Positions 25,770 through 35,985 are shown, counted from the first letter of the stretch. The stretch is DNA of 64,000 bases from Flavobacteriales bacterium (GCA_020635795.1 JACJZD010000001.1:1-64000); one strand, 5' to 3'. Made by a program: numbers and translations. The notes: a model not told the origin generated them from the sequence alone.

Positions 25770-26792
25770 TTATTTCTCTTTATTTAAGTTTTGTTCCCAA
25801 AGCCAAGCCGATTTTACCATGTCGTTAATATTGTAGTTGGTTTTCCAACCCAATACTTTTAGTGCTTTGCTCGAATCGGAGTAAATACTTTCTACATCAC
25901 CTTGTCGGCGAGGACCAAACTTGTAATTTAACTTGATGTTGTTTTGTTGCTCAAAGGCATTGATAATTTCCAGCACGCTCACACCATTACCACTACCTAA
26001 ATTAATTACATCGTAATTCGGAAAATTGGCATTTTCAAACAATGTTTTTAATGCAGCCACATGTGCAGAAGCAATATCACTTACATGAATGTAATCTCTT
26101 ACACATGTGCCATCTTTAGTGTTGTAATTGTTGCCAAATACATTTAATTGTTTAATTTTTCCAATAGCTGTTTGCGTTACAAATGGAATTAAGTTGTTAG
26201 GTATAGGTTGTATTTCACCATTTAAACCAGAGATATGAGCACCCACAGGGTTAAAGTATCGTAACGAAATGGCTTTCAATTGGTTGTTTGCATAAATAAA
26301 ATCTTCTATTATTCGTTCTCCAACTTGTTTAGTATATGCATAAGGAGACTCTGCTTTATTTAGTTGTGTTTTCTCGGTAACAGGAAGCGTGTCAATGTTC
26401 CCATACACCGAACAGGAAGAAGAAAAGATTAAACTTTTGATGTTGAACTCTTTTTGAAGTGTAAGTATATTTGTTAATCCAATTAAGTTATTGTTGTAAT
26501 ATTTAAGAGGGTTTTCTACTGAATCACCAACCCATTTATGAGCAGCAAAATGAATAATGCCCTTGATGTCTTTATTTTCTTCAAAAACTTTTTTTGTAGC
26601 GTCAATGTCTTTTAAATCAACATTATAAAACATTATGGTTTTACCAGTAATTTTCTCAATTCTCTGATAAGTTGTTTCTGTAGAGGTTGAATAGTTATCA
26701 ATAGAGATAACATCCCAATTTGTATTTTCAAGGATGTCAATTATAGTGTGAGAGCCAATATAACCTGCGCCGCCTGTGATGAGTATTTTCAT
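25770..26792 (-). CDS. galE: UDP-glucose 4-epimerase
   Basis: This SDR-family enzyme interconverts UDP-glucose and UDP-galactose (or the N-acetyl forms). The NAD-binding GGAGYIGSHT is at residues 7-16. The catalytic pair is Y151-A-Y-T-K155, with the SSSCSVYG serine region before it. The C-terminal substrate region PRRQGDVESIYSDSSKA is typical of GalE. The 340-residue length is normal. It is divergent from the polysaccharide operon, with 85 bases between starts, and probably supplies UDP-galactose or UDP-GalNAc to it. Confidence 0.92.
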   Translation of the reverse strand: MKILITGGAGYIGSHTIIDILENTNWDVISIDNYSTSTETTYQRIEKITGKTIMFYNVDLKDIDATKKVFEENKDIKGIIHFAAHKWVGDSVENPLKYYNNNLIGLTNILTLQKEFNIKSLIFSSSCSVYGNIDTLPVTEKTQLNKAESPYAYTKQVGERIIEDFIYANNQLKAISLRYFNPVGAHISGLNGEIQPIPNNLIPFVTQTAIGKIKQLNVFGNNYNTKDGTCVRDYIHVSDIASAHVAALKTLFENANFPNYDVINLGSGNGVSVLEIINAFEQQNNIKLNYKFGPRRQGDVESIYSDSSKALKVLGWKTNYNINDMVKSAWLWEQNLNKEK

Positions 26793-26877
26793 AACTAGTG
26801 TTGACTGTTTTATAAAAAAACAAGGATTTAATTTATCAACTAAATTATGCTAATTTTAAACTTTTCAAAACTATAAA

Positions 26878-28107
26878 TTGAATATTTTAAAAAAGATATC
26901 TGTATTTACAGGGGTTAATGTGATTTCTAGTGGAATTTCATTTCTATTATTACCTGTGTTAACAAAATATCTTTCTCCTGAGGATTATGGTGTTTTATCA
27001 TTATTTACAGCTGCAACTAGTTTTATTGTAGCACTTTTGTCATTTGGAACAACTAATATTATAATGGTAAAGCTATATAGTGAAAAAAATAATTTTGGAA
27101 GTTATTTTAGGACATTTTTAGGGCTAATTACCCTCAATATGTTAATTACTGTAGTTTTATTTTTACTTATAACAATGGTATCTCCAAATTTTATGGGATT
27201 ACCTAAATATTTAATACTCTTTGTTCCAATTGTTGCAATAGGGGTTGTTTTTTTTGAGACTATTTCAACACTAATGACTTATAAAAAACAAACGATTAAG
27301 TTTGCCTTGTTTTCGCTTTTTAAATTCTTTATTGAGATAGGTTTAGTTATTTTATTTGTAATAGTTTTGAATTATACTTGGAAAGGTAGAATTTTAGCAT
27401 TGTTTCTGAGCTTATTAGTAATTGGAATATTTGGGTATAGATACTTAGTAAGTGAAGATTTATTGAAGGGTAAACTTCAATTTGTATTTTATAAAAATCT
27501 ACTAAAAGAAGGATCTCCTTTAATACTTATGAGTGTATCAATTATGGTTATGAATTTATCTGATAGATTCTATTTAGAAAAAATGGTTGGATTAAAAGAG
27601 ACAGGTCTTTATAGTGTAGCATATAGTATTGCAAGCATAGAACTACTAGTTATTGGCGCCTCAATGAATGTTTTTAGACCTATGATTTATGATTATTTAG
27701 AAAACATAAAGGAAAACAAAAAACGATTATTGAATTTGTCGTTAGTTTTTATACTGTTGACATTAGGGATATTTATTATTATAGCTTTTTCAAATGAGTT
27801 TATTTTCAAATATTTTTTAGAGGTTTCGTATGAGTCTGCTTCTATCTTTGTTATACCGTTAACTTTGTCTAGCTTGTTTTGGGGGATATTTAGTTTTTAT
27901 ATTTCATATTATCTTTACTACAAAAAAAACAGAATAATAGGTTTGTTTTCAGTAATTGGTATTGTAATAAATTTAGTATTAAACTATTATTGTATTCTAT
28001 ATTATGGTGCTGTCGGAGCTGCTTATGCTACTTTAATTACTTATTTTTCAATAGCTGTTTTGGCGGTTATTTTTAAAGGGTCTATTTTAAAACAGATTAA
28101 AAACTGA
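26878..28107 (+). CDS. Polysaccharide flippase (Wzx-like, MATE/MVF fold)
   Basis: The 409-residue membrane protein begins at a TTG codon with KKISVFTGVNVISSGISFLL, the typical first helix of Wzx/RfbX flippases, followed by LPVLTKYLSPEDYGVLSLF. I count about 12 membrane helices. It should move lipid-linked repeat units across the inner membrane. It is the first gene of a 13-gene operon in which nearly every start overlaps or touches the preceding stop; its own stop overlaps the next ATG by one base. Confidence 0.85.
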   Translation: MNILKKISVFTGVNVISSGISFLLLPVLTKYLSPEDYGVLSLFTAATSFIVALLSFGTTNIIMVKLYSEKNNFGSYFRTFLGLITLNMLITVVLFLLITMVSPNFMGLPKYLILFVPIVAIGVVFFETISTLMTYKKQTIKFALFSLFKFFIEIGLVILFVIVLNYTWKGRILALFLSLLVIGIFGYRYLVSEDLLKGKLQFVFYKNLLKEGSPLILMSVSIMVMNLSDRFYLEKMVGLKETGLYSVAYSIASIELLVIGASMNVFRPMIYDYLENIKENKKRLLNLSLVFILLTLGIFIIIAFSNEFIFKYFLEVSYESASIFVIPLTLSSLFWGIFSFYISYYLYYKKNRIIGLFSVIGIVINLVLNYYCILYYGAVGAAYATLITYFSIAVLAVIFKGSILKQIKN

Positions 28108-29021
28108 TGATTAATTTCTTGATAGTTGGAACACCAAAAGCTGGAACGACAGCCCTTCATAATTATTTGAGGCAGCATAATGAAATATTTATGCCTGCAA
28201 AAAAAGAAATTCATTTTTTTGGATCAGAGTTTAAATTTGGAAAAACAAGATATAGGAAAAGGATGACAGCTAATGAATATACATCGTTTTTTAAAGATTC
28301 AAAAAATAGCCAAATTAAAGGTGAGACATCTGTGTTTTACTTATATTCTAAAGATGCATTTTTAGAGATTAAAGAATATAATGAGAACATGAAAATAATC
28401 ATAATGTTAAGACATCCAGTTGACTTTCTCATTTCTTATCATCAAGATGCATTATATGTGGGGATTGAAAATGAACCTGATTTTTGGAAGGCACTTGATT
28501 TAGAAAAAAATAGAAAACAAGGATTAAATATTCCAATTACTAATAATTTTGAAAAAGGGCTGTATTATTCTGAATTGATTGACTATGCTACTCATATAGA
28601 AAAATTTATGAAAACATTTAAGAATAACGTTAAGGTTATTCTTTTTGAAGAATTTTTTTCTAATCCCACAGAAGGTTATAAGGAAGTATTATCATTTTTA
28701 GAAGTGAAAAATAATGATTTTAAACTCGAAAATTTTGAAATTATAAATAAAAGAAGAAGTGTTAAAAGCAAGAAATTAAATGCTTTAATCTTTAAACCCA
28801 ATCGAGTTTTTCGGATTTTATTGAGAATGATTTTTCCTTCCGAAGAATTGAGGTTGAAAATTTTTAAGCGAGTGAGAAAATTAAATACATCTCATCAACA
28901 AATTAATGATTTAAATATGGAGGAGAAGATAAAACTTCAAGCATCATATCTACATCAAATAAATATTTTAGAGAAATTACTGAATAGAAATTTAGATATT
29001 TGGAAAAACAAATATGTATAG
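28107..29021 (+). CDS. Sulfotransferase (PAPS-dependent, NDST-like)
   Basis: Residues 8-15 (GTPKAGTT) are the 5'-phosphosulfate loop and KIIIMLRHPVDFLISYH contains the 3'-phosphate site. QIKGETSVFYLYS resembles heparan-sulfate/NDST-type sulfotransferases. The 304-residue protein is soluble. It probably transfers sulfate from PAPS to a sugar hydroxyl or amine of the glycan made by this locus. Sulfated surface polysaccharides are commoner in marine than in terrestrial bacteria, which hints at a marine habitat. No PAPS-synthesis genes are in the window. It overlaps the next gene by eight bases. Confidence 0.85.
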   Translation: MINFLIVGTPKAGTTALHNYLRQHNEIFMPAKKEIHFFGSEFKFGKTRYRKRMTANEYTSFFKDSKNSQIKGETSVFYLYSKDAFLEIKEYNENMKIIIMLRHPVDFLISYHQDALYVGIENEPDFWKALDLEKNRKQGLNIPITNNFEKGLYYSELIDYATHIEKFMKTFKNNVKVILFEEFFSNPTEGYKEVLSFLEVKNNDFKLENFEIINKRRSVKSKKLNALIFKPNRVFRILLRMIFPSEELRLKIFKRVRKLNTSHQQINDLNMEEKIKLQASYLHQINILEKLLNRNLDIWKNKYV

Positions 29022-29568
29022 ACTTTATAGGAAGATATTTGAAATAAAAGATAAAGTATTCTCTAAGATTAGGATTTTTCATTTATCTTTAAAGTATCCT
29101 GGGTTAAAAATTCAAGGAGATACTACCATTGAACGAAATTGTAAAATAGTATGTGTTGATGGTGGTATTTTAACATTAAAAGATACTCATATTAGTGAAG
29201 GTACTTATATCATAGCTGCACAGAATGCTATGATTCAAATTTCTAATTCATTTATTGGTCGTAATTGTTTATTATCTGCAAATAAAGAAATTATTATTAA
29301 AAATGATTGCCTGATAGCTGAGATGGTTGTTGTAAGAGATCACAATCATAATTATACGCTTTCTGATGAGCTTACAAGTTCACAAGGCAACGATATTGGC
29401 TCAATCTATATCGAGAATAATGTCTGGATTGGAACAAAATCTACTGTGCTTAAAGGGGTTACTATTGGTAAGAATGCTGTTGTTGGTGCTCATTCCTTAG
29501 TTAATTCGAATTTAGAATCAAATAGTGTAAATGTAGGTGTTCCTGCAAAAAATATAAAACAAGGGTAA
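29014..29568 (+). CDS. Hexapeptide-repeat O-acetyltransferase
   Basis: The 184 residues form a left-handed beta-helix: repeats such as NVWIGTKSTVLKGVTIGKNA and VVGAHSLVNSNLESNSVNVG, with GVPAK closing the helix as in CatB/WecH/NodL-type enzymes. A histidine in VVVRDHNHNYT is the probable catalytic base. It likely acetylates a sugar of the glycan using acetyl-CoA; an N-acetyl target is possible given the WecE-type aminotransferase later in the locus. It overlaps the sulfotransferase gene by eight bases. Confidence 0.85.
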   Translation: MYRLYRKIFEIKDKVFSKIRIFHLSLKYPGLKIQGDTTIERNCKIVCVDGGILTLKDTHISEGTYIIAAQNAMIQISNSFIGRNCLLSANKEIIIKNDCLIAEMVVVRDHNHNYTLSDELTSSQGNDIGSIYIENNVWIGTKSTVLKGVTIGKNAVVGAHSLVNSNLESNSVNVGVPAKNIKQG

Positions 29569-29585
29569 TAATACCAAAAATTAGC

Positions 29586-30461
29586 GTGAAACAAATTTTA
29601 AAATTTATATATAAAAATATTCCCTTTAAGACTGTCGTTTTTAAAGGAGTGAGAATGTTTAGATTGCCAGAATCAATTTATAAACATTTATATTTTAAGG
29701 GTGTTTTTAGGGTTAAAATAAAAAGAGATCAAACATTTCAAATTAATCATTATGGATTTCAAGTCGAAAACGATATTTTTTGGTCTGGTTTGTTTGGAAG
29801 GTGGGAAAAAGATTCACTGTTATTGTGGAGCAGATTATGCGAGAAATCGGATGTAATATTTGATATAGGAGCTAATACTGGGGTTTATTCGTTAATAGCA
29901 AAAGCAGTTAATAAGAATAATAATGTTTATGCTTTCGATCCTGTAAAAAGAGTTTACGAGAAACTAGTTCAGAATATTGAGTTGAATAATTATGATATTA
30001 AGCCTTATCAAATAGCCTTATCAAATAATACGGGAGTAGCAAAAATCTATGATACTGATTCTGAACATACTTATTCCGTTACAGTTAATAAAAATTTAAA
30101 CACTACAAAAAGTAAAGTTACAGAGATAGATATTGAAACTCTTCGATTGGATGAGTTTATACCGTTAAATAATATTAATAAAATTGATTTAATGAAAATT
30201 GATGTTGAAACTCATGAGCCAGAAGTGTTAGAAGGGATGGGAAAATACCTTAGAAATTATAAGCCTACACTTTTAATTGAGATATTGAATGATGAAATTG
30301 CAGGAAAGATAGAGTGCCTAATTCAAGATTTAGATTATATCTATTTTAATTTAAATGAACAAGGTTCTATTCAGAAGGTAGATAGTTTAACAAAGAGTGA
30401 TTATCATAATTTCTTAATTTGTACAACAGCTGTTGCCTTAGATTTAAATCTCTTAGATTGA
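29586..30461 (+). CDS. FkbM-family methyltransferase
   Basis: The start is GTG 29586. The 291-residue protein has the SAM-binding VIFDIGANTGVYSLIA near residue 100, NNVYAFDPVKRVY as the acidic loop, and the FkbM-type KIDLMKIDVETHEPEVLEGM. Family members O-methylate sugars or polyketides, and in polysaccharide loci they are presumed to methylate a hydroxyl of a sugar. The N-terminal 90 residues are less conserved. The stop overlaps the TTG start of the next gene. Confidence 0.85.
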   Translation: MKQILKFIYKNIPFKTVVFKGVRMFRLPESIYKHLYFKGVFRVKIKRDQTFQINHYGFQVENDIFWSGLFGRWEKDSLLLWSRLCEKSDVIFDIGANTGVYSLIAKAVNKNNNVYAFDPVKRVYEKLVQNIELNNYDIKPYQIALSNNTGVAKIYDTDSEHTYSVTVNKNLNTTKSKVTEIDIETLRLDEFIPLNNINKIDLMKIDVETHEPEVLEGMGKYLRNYKPTLLIEILNDEIAGKIECLIQDLDYIYFNLNEQGSIQKVDSLTKSDYHNFLICTTAVALDLNLLD

Positions 30462-31600
30462 GTATAAAAGTTGTTCAAATAATAGCGAATACAAATAAAT
30501 CTCTTGCATTTGAAATAGTAGCAAAAGGATTTAAAGAAAATAATATTGATGTAACTTACTTTTTGCTTCAAAAAGAAGAGTCAGAATTTTCTAAGTTTTT
30601 AGAGTTGATTGGTATAAAATTTTATATAATTCCAATTGATGGAAAAATAAATATTTCGAAGTCTTTCTTTAAAATATTTTACTTGTTAGTTCGGATAAGA
30701 CCAAAGATTGTACATACTCATTTAAGAGAGGCGAATTTGATTGGACTAACCATTTCAAGCTTTTTATTTATACCAAATAGAATATATACTAGACATCATT
30801 CCACTTCAAATATAGAGTACCATCCAGATGCAGTAAAATGGGATAGATATACTAACTATTTATCCACACATATTGTTTCTATTTCTCAAAATGTTACAAA
30901 TGTTTTAACTGAAAGGGAAAATGTTTCATTAAGAAAAATAACATTAATTCCACATGGGTTTAATATCGACAAGTTTAAACATACAAATGAACAAAAAACA
31001 AATAGCTTAAAAGTTAAGTACAATATAAAAGGAGATTCATATCCAATAATTGGGGTTATTTCTAGATACATACACTTAAAAGGGCTGCAACATATAATTC
31101 CTGCCTTTTCAGAGCTTAAAAAGATTTACCCTAAAGCATACCTGGTTTTAGCAAATGCAATAGGTAGTGATTCTAATGAAATAAAAAACATGTTAGCTGA
31201 TAATTTGAAACAAGAAGATTATTTGGAAATTGCTTTTGAAAGTGATCTTTATCATCTGTATGGAGTATTTGATTTTTTCGTGCACACACCTATTAATAAT
31301 GAAGTTGAAGCATTTGGCCAGACATACGTAGAAGCTTTGGCCGCTGGCGTTCCATCTGTTTTTACGCTTTCAGGAATTGCAAATGACATTATAATTAATG
31401 AGAATAATGCTTTAGTTGTAGCTCATAAGTCATCAACTGAGATTTTTAACGCTTTACAAAGATTAATAAAAGATGATTCTTTAAGAAATAAGATAATAGA
31501 AAACGGTGAAAAAACAGTTCAATGTTTTTCTGGTGAATTATATGTTGAGAATCATTTAAATTTGTATAAAAAATTATGTCATCCGAAAGACAAGAAATAA
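30458..31600 (+). CDS. Family 4 glycosyltransferase
   Basis: I start at TTG 30458, which overlaps the preceding TGA (TTGA) and gives MSIKVVQIIANTNKS, a normal GT4 N-terminus. The open frame extends 39 bases further upstream but encodes nothing conserved. The C-terminal domain has GVISRYIHLKGLQHIIPAF and the donor-binding EAFGQTYVEALAAGVPSVF, where two glutamates eight residues apart form the E-x7-E motif. A retaining GT-B transferase acting on the lipid-linked glycan is expected. It overlaps the next gene by 25 bases. Confidence 0.88.
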   Translation: MSIKVVQIIANTNKSLAFEIVAKGFKENNIDVTYFLLQKEESEFSKFLELIGIKFYIIPIDGKINISKSFFKIFYLLVRIRPKIVHTHLREANLIGLTISSFLFIPNRIYTRHHSTSNIEYHPDAVKWDRYTNYLSTHIVSISQNVTNVLTERENVSLRKITLIPHGFNIDKFKHTNEQKTNSLKVKYNIKGDSYPIIGVISRYIHLKGLQHIIPAFSELKKIYPKAYLVLANAIGSDSNEIKNMLADNLKQEDYLEIAFESDLYHLYGVFDFFVHTPINNEVEAFGQTYVEALAAGVPSVFTLSGIANDIIINENNALVVAHKSSTEIFNALQRLIKDDSLRNKIIENGEKTVQCFSGELYVENHLNLYKKLCHPKDKK

Positions 31601-32313
31601 ACAAAGTTAGTCCATGGTGGGGTGAACACCTTCATCGTTATGAAGAAATACTTAAATCTTTTTCAGGTACAGAAACTATTCTTGATATTGCGTGTGGTTC
31701 TGGTTTTGGAACACATTTATTAGCAACTAAAACTGAAGGAAAAGTTTATGGCGGAGATTTGTCTTCTGATGCAATTAATTTATGTCAAAAAACATGGAGA
31801 AAAAATAACCTCTCGTTCCAAATAATGGATGGAACAAATCTTTGTTTTGAGGATGATTATTTTGATATTGTTGTTTCTTTTGAAACCATAGAGCATACTA
31901 CGGAGTTTAATAAGATGATTAATGAATTTAAACGCGTTTTAAAACCTAATGGGATTATTTATTTATCTACACCTAATATAATAATTAATAGCCCTTCAGG
32001 AATTGTTACAAACCCATACCATACTCAAGAGTGGAATTATGAAGAATTTATAGAGATTCTCAATTTCCATTTTAATAGTTTTGACTTATATGGGCAGAAA
32101 TATAATCGATATGCTGAAAATAAAAATATAGGATATTATATTGAGAAACTATTATATAAAAAAGGGGTAAGAAAATTACCTATAAAATTCCAAGATTATA
32201 TAATGAATGTGTTTGGTCAACCATCAATCTATCCAAAGTCTTCCGAATTTATTTTGGTTAATAATAGCGATGAAATACGTAAATGTAAAACCTTTTTTGC
32301 TGTATGTCGTTAG
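31576..32313 (+). CDS. Class I SAM-dependent methyltransferase
   Basis: The 245 residues contain ETILDIACGSGFGTHLLA (motif I), GKVYGGDLSSDAI (motif II), and DDYFDIVVSFETIEHT followed by LKPNGIIYLSTPN, the Methyltransf_11/23 pattern. The substrate is unknown; the position inside a polysaccharide operon suggests sugar or glycan methylation. The N-terminal RQEINKVSPWWGEHLHRYEE resembles glycan-associated methyltransferases. It overlaps both neighbours (25 and 10 bases), indicating coupled translation. Confidence 0.85.
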   Translation: MSSERQEINKVSPWWGEHLHRYEEILKSFSGTETILDIACGSGFGTHLLATKTEGKVYGGDLSSDAINLCQKTWRKNNLSFQIMDGTNLCFEDDYFDIVVSFETIEHTTEFNKMINEFKRVLKPNGIIYLSTPNIIINSPSGIVTNPYHTQEWNYEEFIEILNFHFNSFDLYGQKYNRYAENKNIGYYIEKLLYKKGVRKLPIKFQDYIMNVFGQPSIYPKSSEFILVNNSDEIRKCKTFFAVCR

Positions 32314-33176
32314 CTAAAGATGTTCTAGTTTCTATAATAATACCTTGTTATAATACAGAACTTTATATTAAGGATACTATAGATTCAATTATAAATCAAT
32401 CAGTTGAAAATATTGAAATTATAGTTGTTAATGATGGTTCTACTGATAAATCAGTTCAAATTATTGAAAGTATTGAAGATTCTAGAATTAAAATAATTAA
32501 CCAGAAAAATAAAGGTGTATCGGTTGCTAGAAATAATGGTTTTAATGTTTCAAAAGGTGATTTTGTTATTTTTTTTGATGCTGATGATATTATGTCAGAT
32601 GGATTTATTGAAAAGAGAATCCAAATATTAAAGAGTAATTTAGATTTAGATTTTGTTTGTTCAAAAATTATCATGTTCAAGAACTTCGGTGAATTTATAT
32701 CAGAAGATTTAGAAGGACCTGTAATAAATATAGAGGAGAAGATATTGATGTTTCAGAAAAATATTCATACATGCCCTTCAAACTATATGTATAGAAAAAA
32801 ATCGTTGAAAAAATATAATTTGTTGTACAACCCTGTTTTATCAAGTCCAGCGGATAGATTTTTTCTTTTAGAGGTGGCAAAAGCTAGATTAAGAGGTGTA
32901 TTGTTAGATAATGGAGGAGAGTTATTCTATCGTATAAATGATAAAAGTATGTCTCACCATCTTACAGAAAATTTAGTGATGAATACTGAATTGTATTATT
33001 CCGAATTAATTAGGTGTAATATTATACCCTCTAAACTAAGGAGTAAAACTTTAGCAAAAGGTTATTACATTATTAGTGGTTCTAATTTTAAAATAAAAAG
33101 AATAGATAAAGCTTTAAAGTTTGCATTTTTGTCTTTTTTTTATTCCCCATCCGTTTTTATTAGAAATTTATTTTAA
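32304..33176 (+). CDS. Family 2 glycosyltransferase
   Basis: VSIIIPCYNTELYIKDTIDS, EIIVVNDGSTDKS and FFDADDIMS (the DxD site, near residue 93) are textbook GT2 motifs. The 290-residue protein has no membrane helix. It probably builds the repeat unit of the surface polysaccharide from a nucleotide sugar donor, with inversion at the anomeric carbon. It overlaps the methyltransferase gene by ten bases and is followed by an AsnB-like gene after 23 bases, the largest of the early gaps in the operon. Confidence 0.9.
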   Translation: MSLAKDVLVSIIIPCYNTELYIKDTIDSIINQSVENIEIIVVNDGSTDKSVQIIESIEDSRIKIINQKNKGVSVARNNGFNVSKGDFVIFFDADDIMSDGFIEKRIQILKSNLDLDFVCSKIIMFKNFGEFISEDLEGPVINIEEKILMFQKNIHTCPSNYMYRKKSLKKYNLLYNPVLSSPADRFFLLEVAKARLRGVLLDNGGELFYRINDKSMSHHLTENLVMNTELYYSELIRCNIIPSKLRSKTLAKGYYIISGSNFKIKRIDKALKFAFLSFFYSPSVFIRNLF

Positions 33177-33199
33177 TCAATCTCTCAAAGATTAAATAT

Positions 33200-35068
33200 A
33201 TGTGTGGTATAGTAGGTATATATTCTATAGAACAAGTTTTTTCTGAAGAAAAAATAAAGTTAATGACATCAACCTTAATACATAGAGGTCCTGATGCGGG
33301 CGGTGTTTATGTTGAGGGTAATATTGCATTAGGACATCGGCGATTGAGTATTTTAGATTTATCGAACAATGCGAATCAACCTATGGTTTCGCATAATGGA
33401 CGATATGTAATGGTTTATAACGGCGAAGTTTATAATTATAGAGATATAGCTGCCGAATTAAAACAAATTCATCAGATTGATTTTAAAACATCATCAGATT
33501 CAGAAGTTATCTTAGAAGCATTTTCTCATTATGGGATGTCTTTTGTTGAAAAATTGAACGGTATGTTTGCTATTGCTATTTATGACAAACAATTACAGGA
33601 GCTATTTTTAATTAGAGATAGAATTGGAATAAAACCTTTGTATTATTTCAAACAAGGTAATGATGTAATGTTTGCATCCGAAATAAAAGCCATAAAAGCC
33701 GTAAACACACAATTAAAAATTAATCCTCAAGCAATTCAATTATTTCTATATTTAGGTTTTATACCAGCACCTATAAGTATTTATGAAAACTTATATAAAT
33801 TAGAGTCTGGTCATTACCTTAAAATAACTAAAGGGCGTGTTGAAAAAATAAAATATTGGTCTACTATAGATGCAGTCTCTGATAAAATCATAACCAATGA
33901 AAAAGAAGCACTTGTTAAGATTTCAGATTTACTATCAAGTTCAATTCAATATCAATTAAAAAGCGATGTTCCTTTTGGGATTTTTTTATCAGGAGGTATT
34001 GATTCCAGTTTAATTACGGCTCAAGCATCATCTATTTCTAGTGTGCCTATTAATACGTTTTCTATTGGATTTAAAGAAAATAGATATAATGAATCTATCT
34101 ATGCAAAAAAAGTGGCTAATTATTTTAAAACTAACCATACCGAATTTATTGTATCTCAACAAGAAACTTTGGAACAAATAGATGAATTAATAAATGTTTA
34201 TGATGAGCCTTTTGCTGATTCATCAGCTTTTCCAACTCTTTTGGTTTCCAAATTAGCTAAGAGTAATGTTACGGTATGTTTATCTGGAGAGGGAGGTGAT
34301 GAATTGTTTTTGGGTTATGGGTCTTATAAATGGGCACAACGATTAAATAACCCTTTAGTACAGACTTTTAGGAAGCCTATTTCATTATTTTTATCTAGCT
34401 CAAATACCAAATATAAACGACATTCAAATTATTTTAATTATGCAAATAAGAAATTAATTCCAAGTCATATTCTTTCCCAGGAACAAGACTATTTTTCAAT
34501 TTTGGAACTAAATAATCTAATGTCAGATGATATTAACCAAAAAGCGAAGGATGGAGTTAATTTTTTGTATGATTTTAACGAAAAGATGGATATTTTAGAT
34601 AGAAAATTAAATCCAATGGAACGGCAGGCATTTTTTGATTTAAATTATTATTTACAAGAAGATTTGTTAACAAAAGTTGATAGAGCAAGTATGTACTACT
34701 CTCTAGAGACTAGAGTGCCATATTTAGATCATCGGTTAATTGAGTTGGCTTTAAACATTTCTCCAAATTTAAAATATAAACATGGAGAAAGTAAATATCT
34801 TTTGAAAGAAATTTTGTATCAGTACATACCAAAATCGTATTTTGATAGACCAAAACAAGGGTTTGCAATACCATTATCGATTTGGTTAAAAAATGACTGG
34901 AAGTTCCTTATTGACAAATACTTGGATGATAAGATTATTATGAAACATAATGTTGTAAAAGTTGAATATTGTAACGATTTAGTAAATAGATATTTGAAAG
35001 GAGAAAATTCATTGTACAATCGAATATGGTTATTGATTGTTTTGCATAAGTTTTTAGAAAAACAATGA
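33200..35068 (+). CDS. asnB: Glutamine-dependent asparagine synthetase-like amidotransferase
   Basis: The 622 residues have both AsnB domains. Cys2 (MCGIVGIYS) is the Ntn glutaminase nucleophile, with HRGPDAGG and GHRRLSILDL. The C-terminal synthetase has the PP-loop SGGIDSS, LSGEGGDELFLGYG and DRASMYYSLETRVPYLD. AsnB-like enzymes are frequent in exopolysaccharide loci, where they may amidate a uronic acid or similar group; true asparagine synthesis remains possible. It overlaps the deacetylase gene by four bases (ATGA), arguing for a pathway role. Confidence 0.88.
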   Translation: MCGIVGIYSIEQVFSEEKIKLMTSTLIHRGPDAGGVYVEGNIALGHRRLSILDLSNNANQPMVSHNGRYVMVYNGEVYNYRDIAAELKQIHQIDFKTSSDSEVILEAFSHYGMSFVEKLNGMFAIAIYDKQLQELFLIRDRIGIKPLYYFKQGNDVMFASEIKAIKAVNTQLKINPQAIQLFLYLGFIPAPISIYENLYKLESGHYLKITKGRVEKIKYWSTIDAVSDKIITNEKEALVKISDLLSSSIQYQLKSDVPFGIFLSGGIDSSLITAQASSISSVPINTFSIGFKENRYNESIYAKKVANYFKTNHTEFIVSQQETLEQIDELINVYDEPFADSSAFPTLLVSKLAKSNVTVCLSGEGGDELFLGYGSYKWAQRLNNPLVQTFRKPISLFLSSSNTKYKRHSNYFNYANKKLIPSHILSQEQDYFSILELNNLMSDDINQKAKDGVNFLYDFNEKMDILDRKLNPMERQAFFDLNYYLQEDLLTKVDRASMYYSLETRVPYLDHRLIELALNISPNLKYKHGESKYLLKEILYQYIPKSYFDRPKQGFAIPLSIWLKNDWKFLIDKYLDDKIIMKHNVVKVEYCNDLVNRYLKGENSLYNRIWLLIVLHKFLEKQ

Positions 35069-35985
35069 TATATAATTTTTTATTTCATAGAGTCAGCCCT
35101 GAAAGGGATGTATTATGGGACCCGATGGATCCTAAATTATTTCAAAAGTGTATTAGACAAATCACTAATAAGTTTGAAGTGATTAGAATTGAAGACTATG
35201 TTCTTGATAAATCGTTATTTCAAAGTGGTAAATATGCGACCATTGTTTTTGATGATGGCTATAAAGACAACATTGAATTTGCTGCAGATATCTTAAATAA
35301 GTATAATGTTAAATCATCTTTTTATGTAGTTACAGATTGCATAGATAATAATAGTCTTACATGGACTCATTTGTTAGAATATTTATTCCAACAAGCTAGA
35401 AAAATTGAATTAGAGTTACCATACTCATTTCTTCCTTCACACATGAGAAATGTTAAGCTTTGTAATAAATCAGAAATATTAGATTTTATATTAAAATTCA
35501 AACCATTCTTAAAAACAATTGCTCATGAAGAAAGAAGCATTGTTCTTAATCATATAACTAAACATTTTTCTGATATAGTATACCCAAAATTGATGATGAA
35601 TTGGACAGATATTAGACAACTGAATCAATCAGGTCATTATATCGGGTCTCATGGACTAACCCATAATATGCTCGGTACAATGAAGAAAAAAACTGATCAA
35701 GTCTTTGAATTATCTCAGTCAGCCACTAGAATTTATCAGGAATTGGGATATTCACCGATATCAATATCTTACCCTATTGGAAGTTATAATAGAGATACAA
35801 TTGAAGCAGCAAAACTTTTGGGTTATAAATTAGGGCTAGCGGTGAAACAAACAGTGTATAATCCACTTATTGACAATGATTTTGAGATTCCTAGAATAGA
35901 ACTTTATAATGAGGCTTGGTGGAAAACACAGTTAAGAATATCAAATAAGCTAGAACACATTAAAAAATTAATTCGCTATAAATGA
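35065..35985 (+). CDS. Polysaccharide deacetylase (CE4/NodB fold)
   Basis: The 306-residue protein carries FDDGY (Asp63 and Asp64 as base and metal ligand) and GSHGLTHNML with His196 and His200 as the other metal ligands; SISYPIGSYN is the next conserved motif. There is no signal peptide, so unlike cell-wall deacetylases it probably acts in the cytoplasm, perhaps on a lipid-linked sugar, to free an amine. That would fit the formyltransferase immediately downstream. Starts and stops overlap by four bases on both sides. Confidence 0.88.
   Translation: MIYNFLFHRVSPERDVLWDPMDPKLFQKCIRQITNKFEVIRIEDYVLDKSLFQSGKYATIVFDDGYKDNIEFAADILNKYNVKSSFYVVTDCIDNNSLTWTHLLEYLFQQARKIELELPYSFLPSHMRNVKLCNKSEILDFILKFKPFLKTIAHEERSIVLNHITKHFSDIVYPKLMMNWTDIRQLNQSGHYIGSHGLTHNMLGTMKKKTDQVFELSQSATRIYQELGYSPISISYPIGSYNRDTIEAAKLLGYKLGLAVKQTVYNPLIDNDFEIPRIELYNEAWWKTQLRISNKLEHIKKLIRYK

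Noticed and set aside
30419..30457. Upstream start for the glycosyltransferase at 30458
   Set aside because: The added residues are cysteine/arginine-rich, overlap the previous gene and do not resemble a GT4 N-terminus.
33200..35068. Housekeeping asparagine synthetase unrelated to the locus
   Set aside because: It cannot be excluded, but four-base coupling to the deacetylase gene and its place mid-operon make a glycan-related role more likely.
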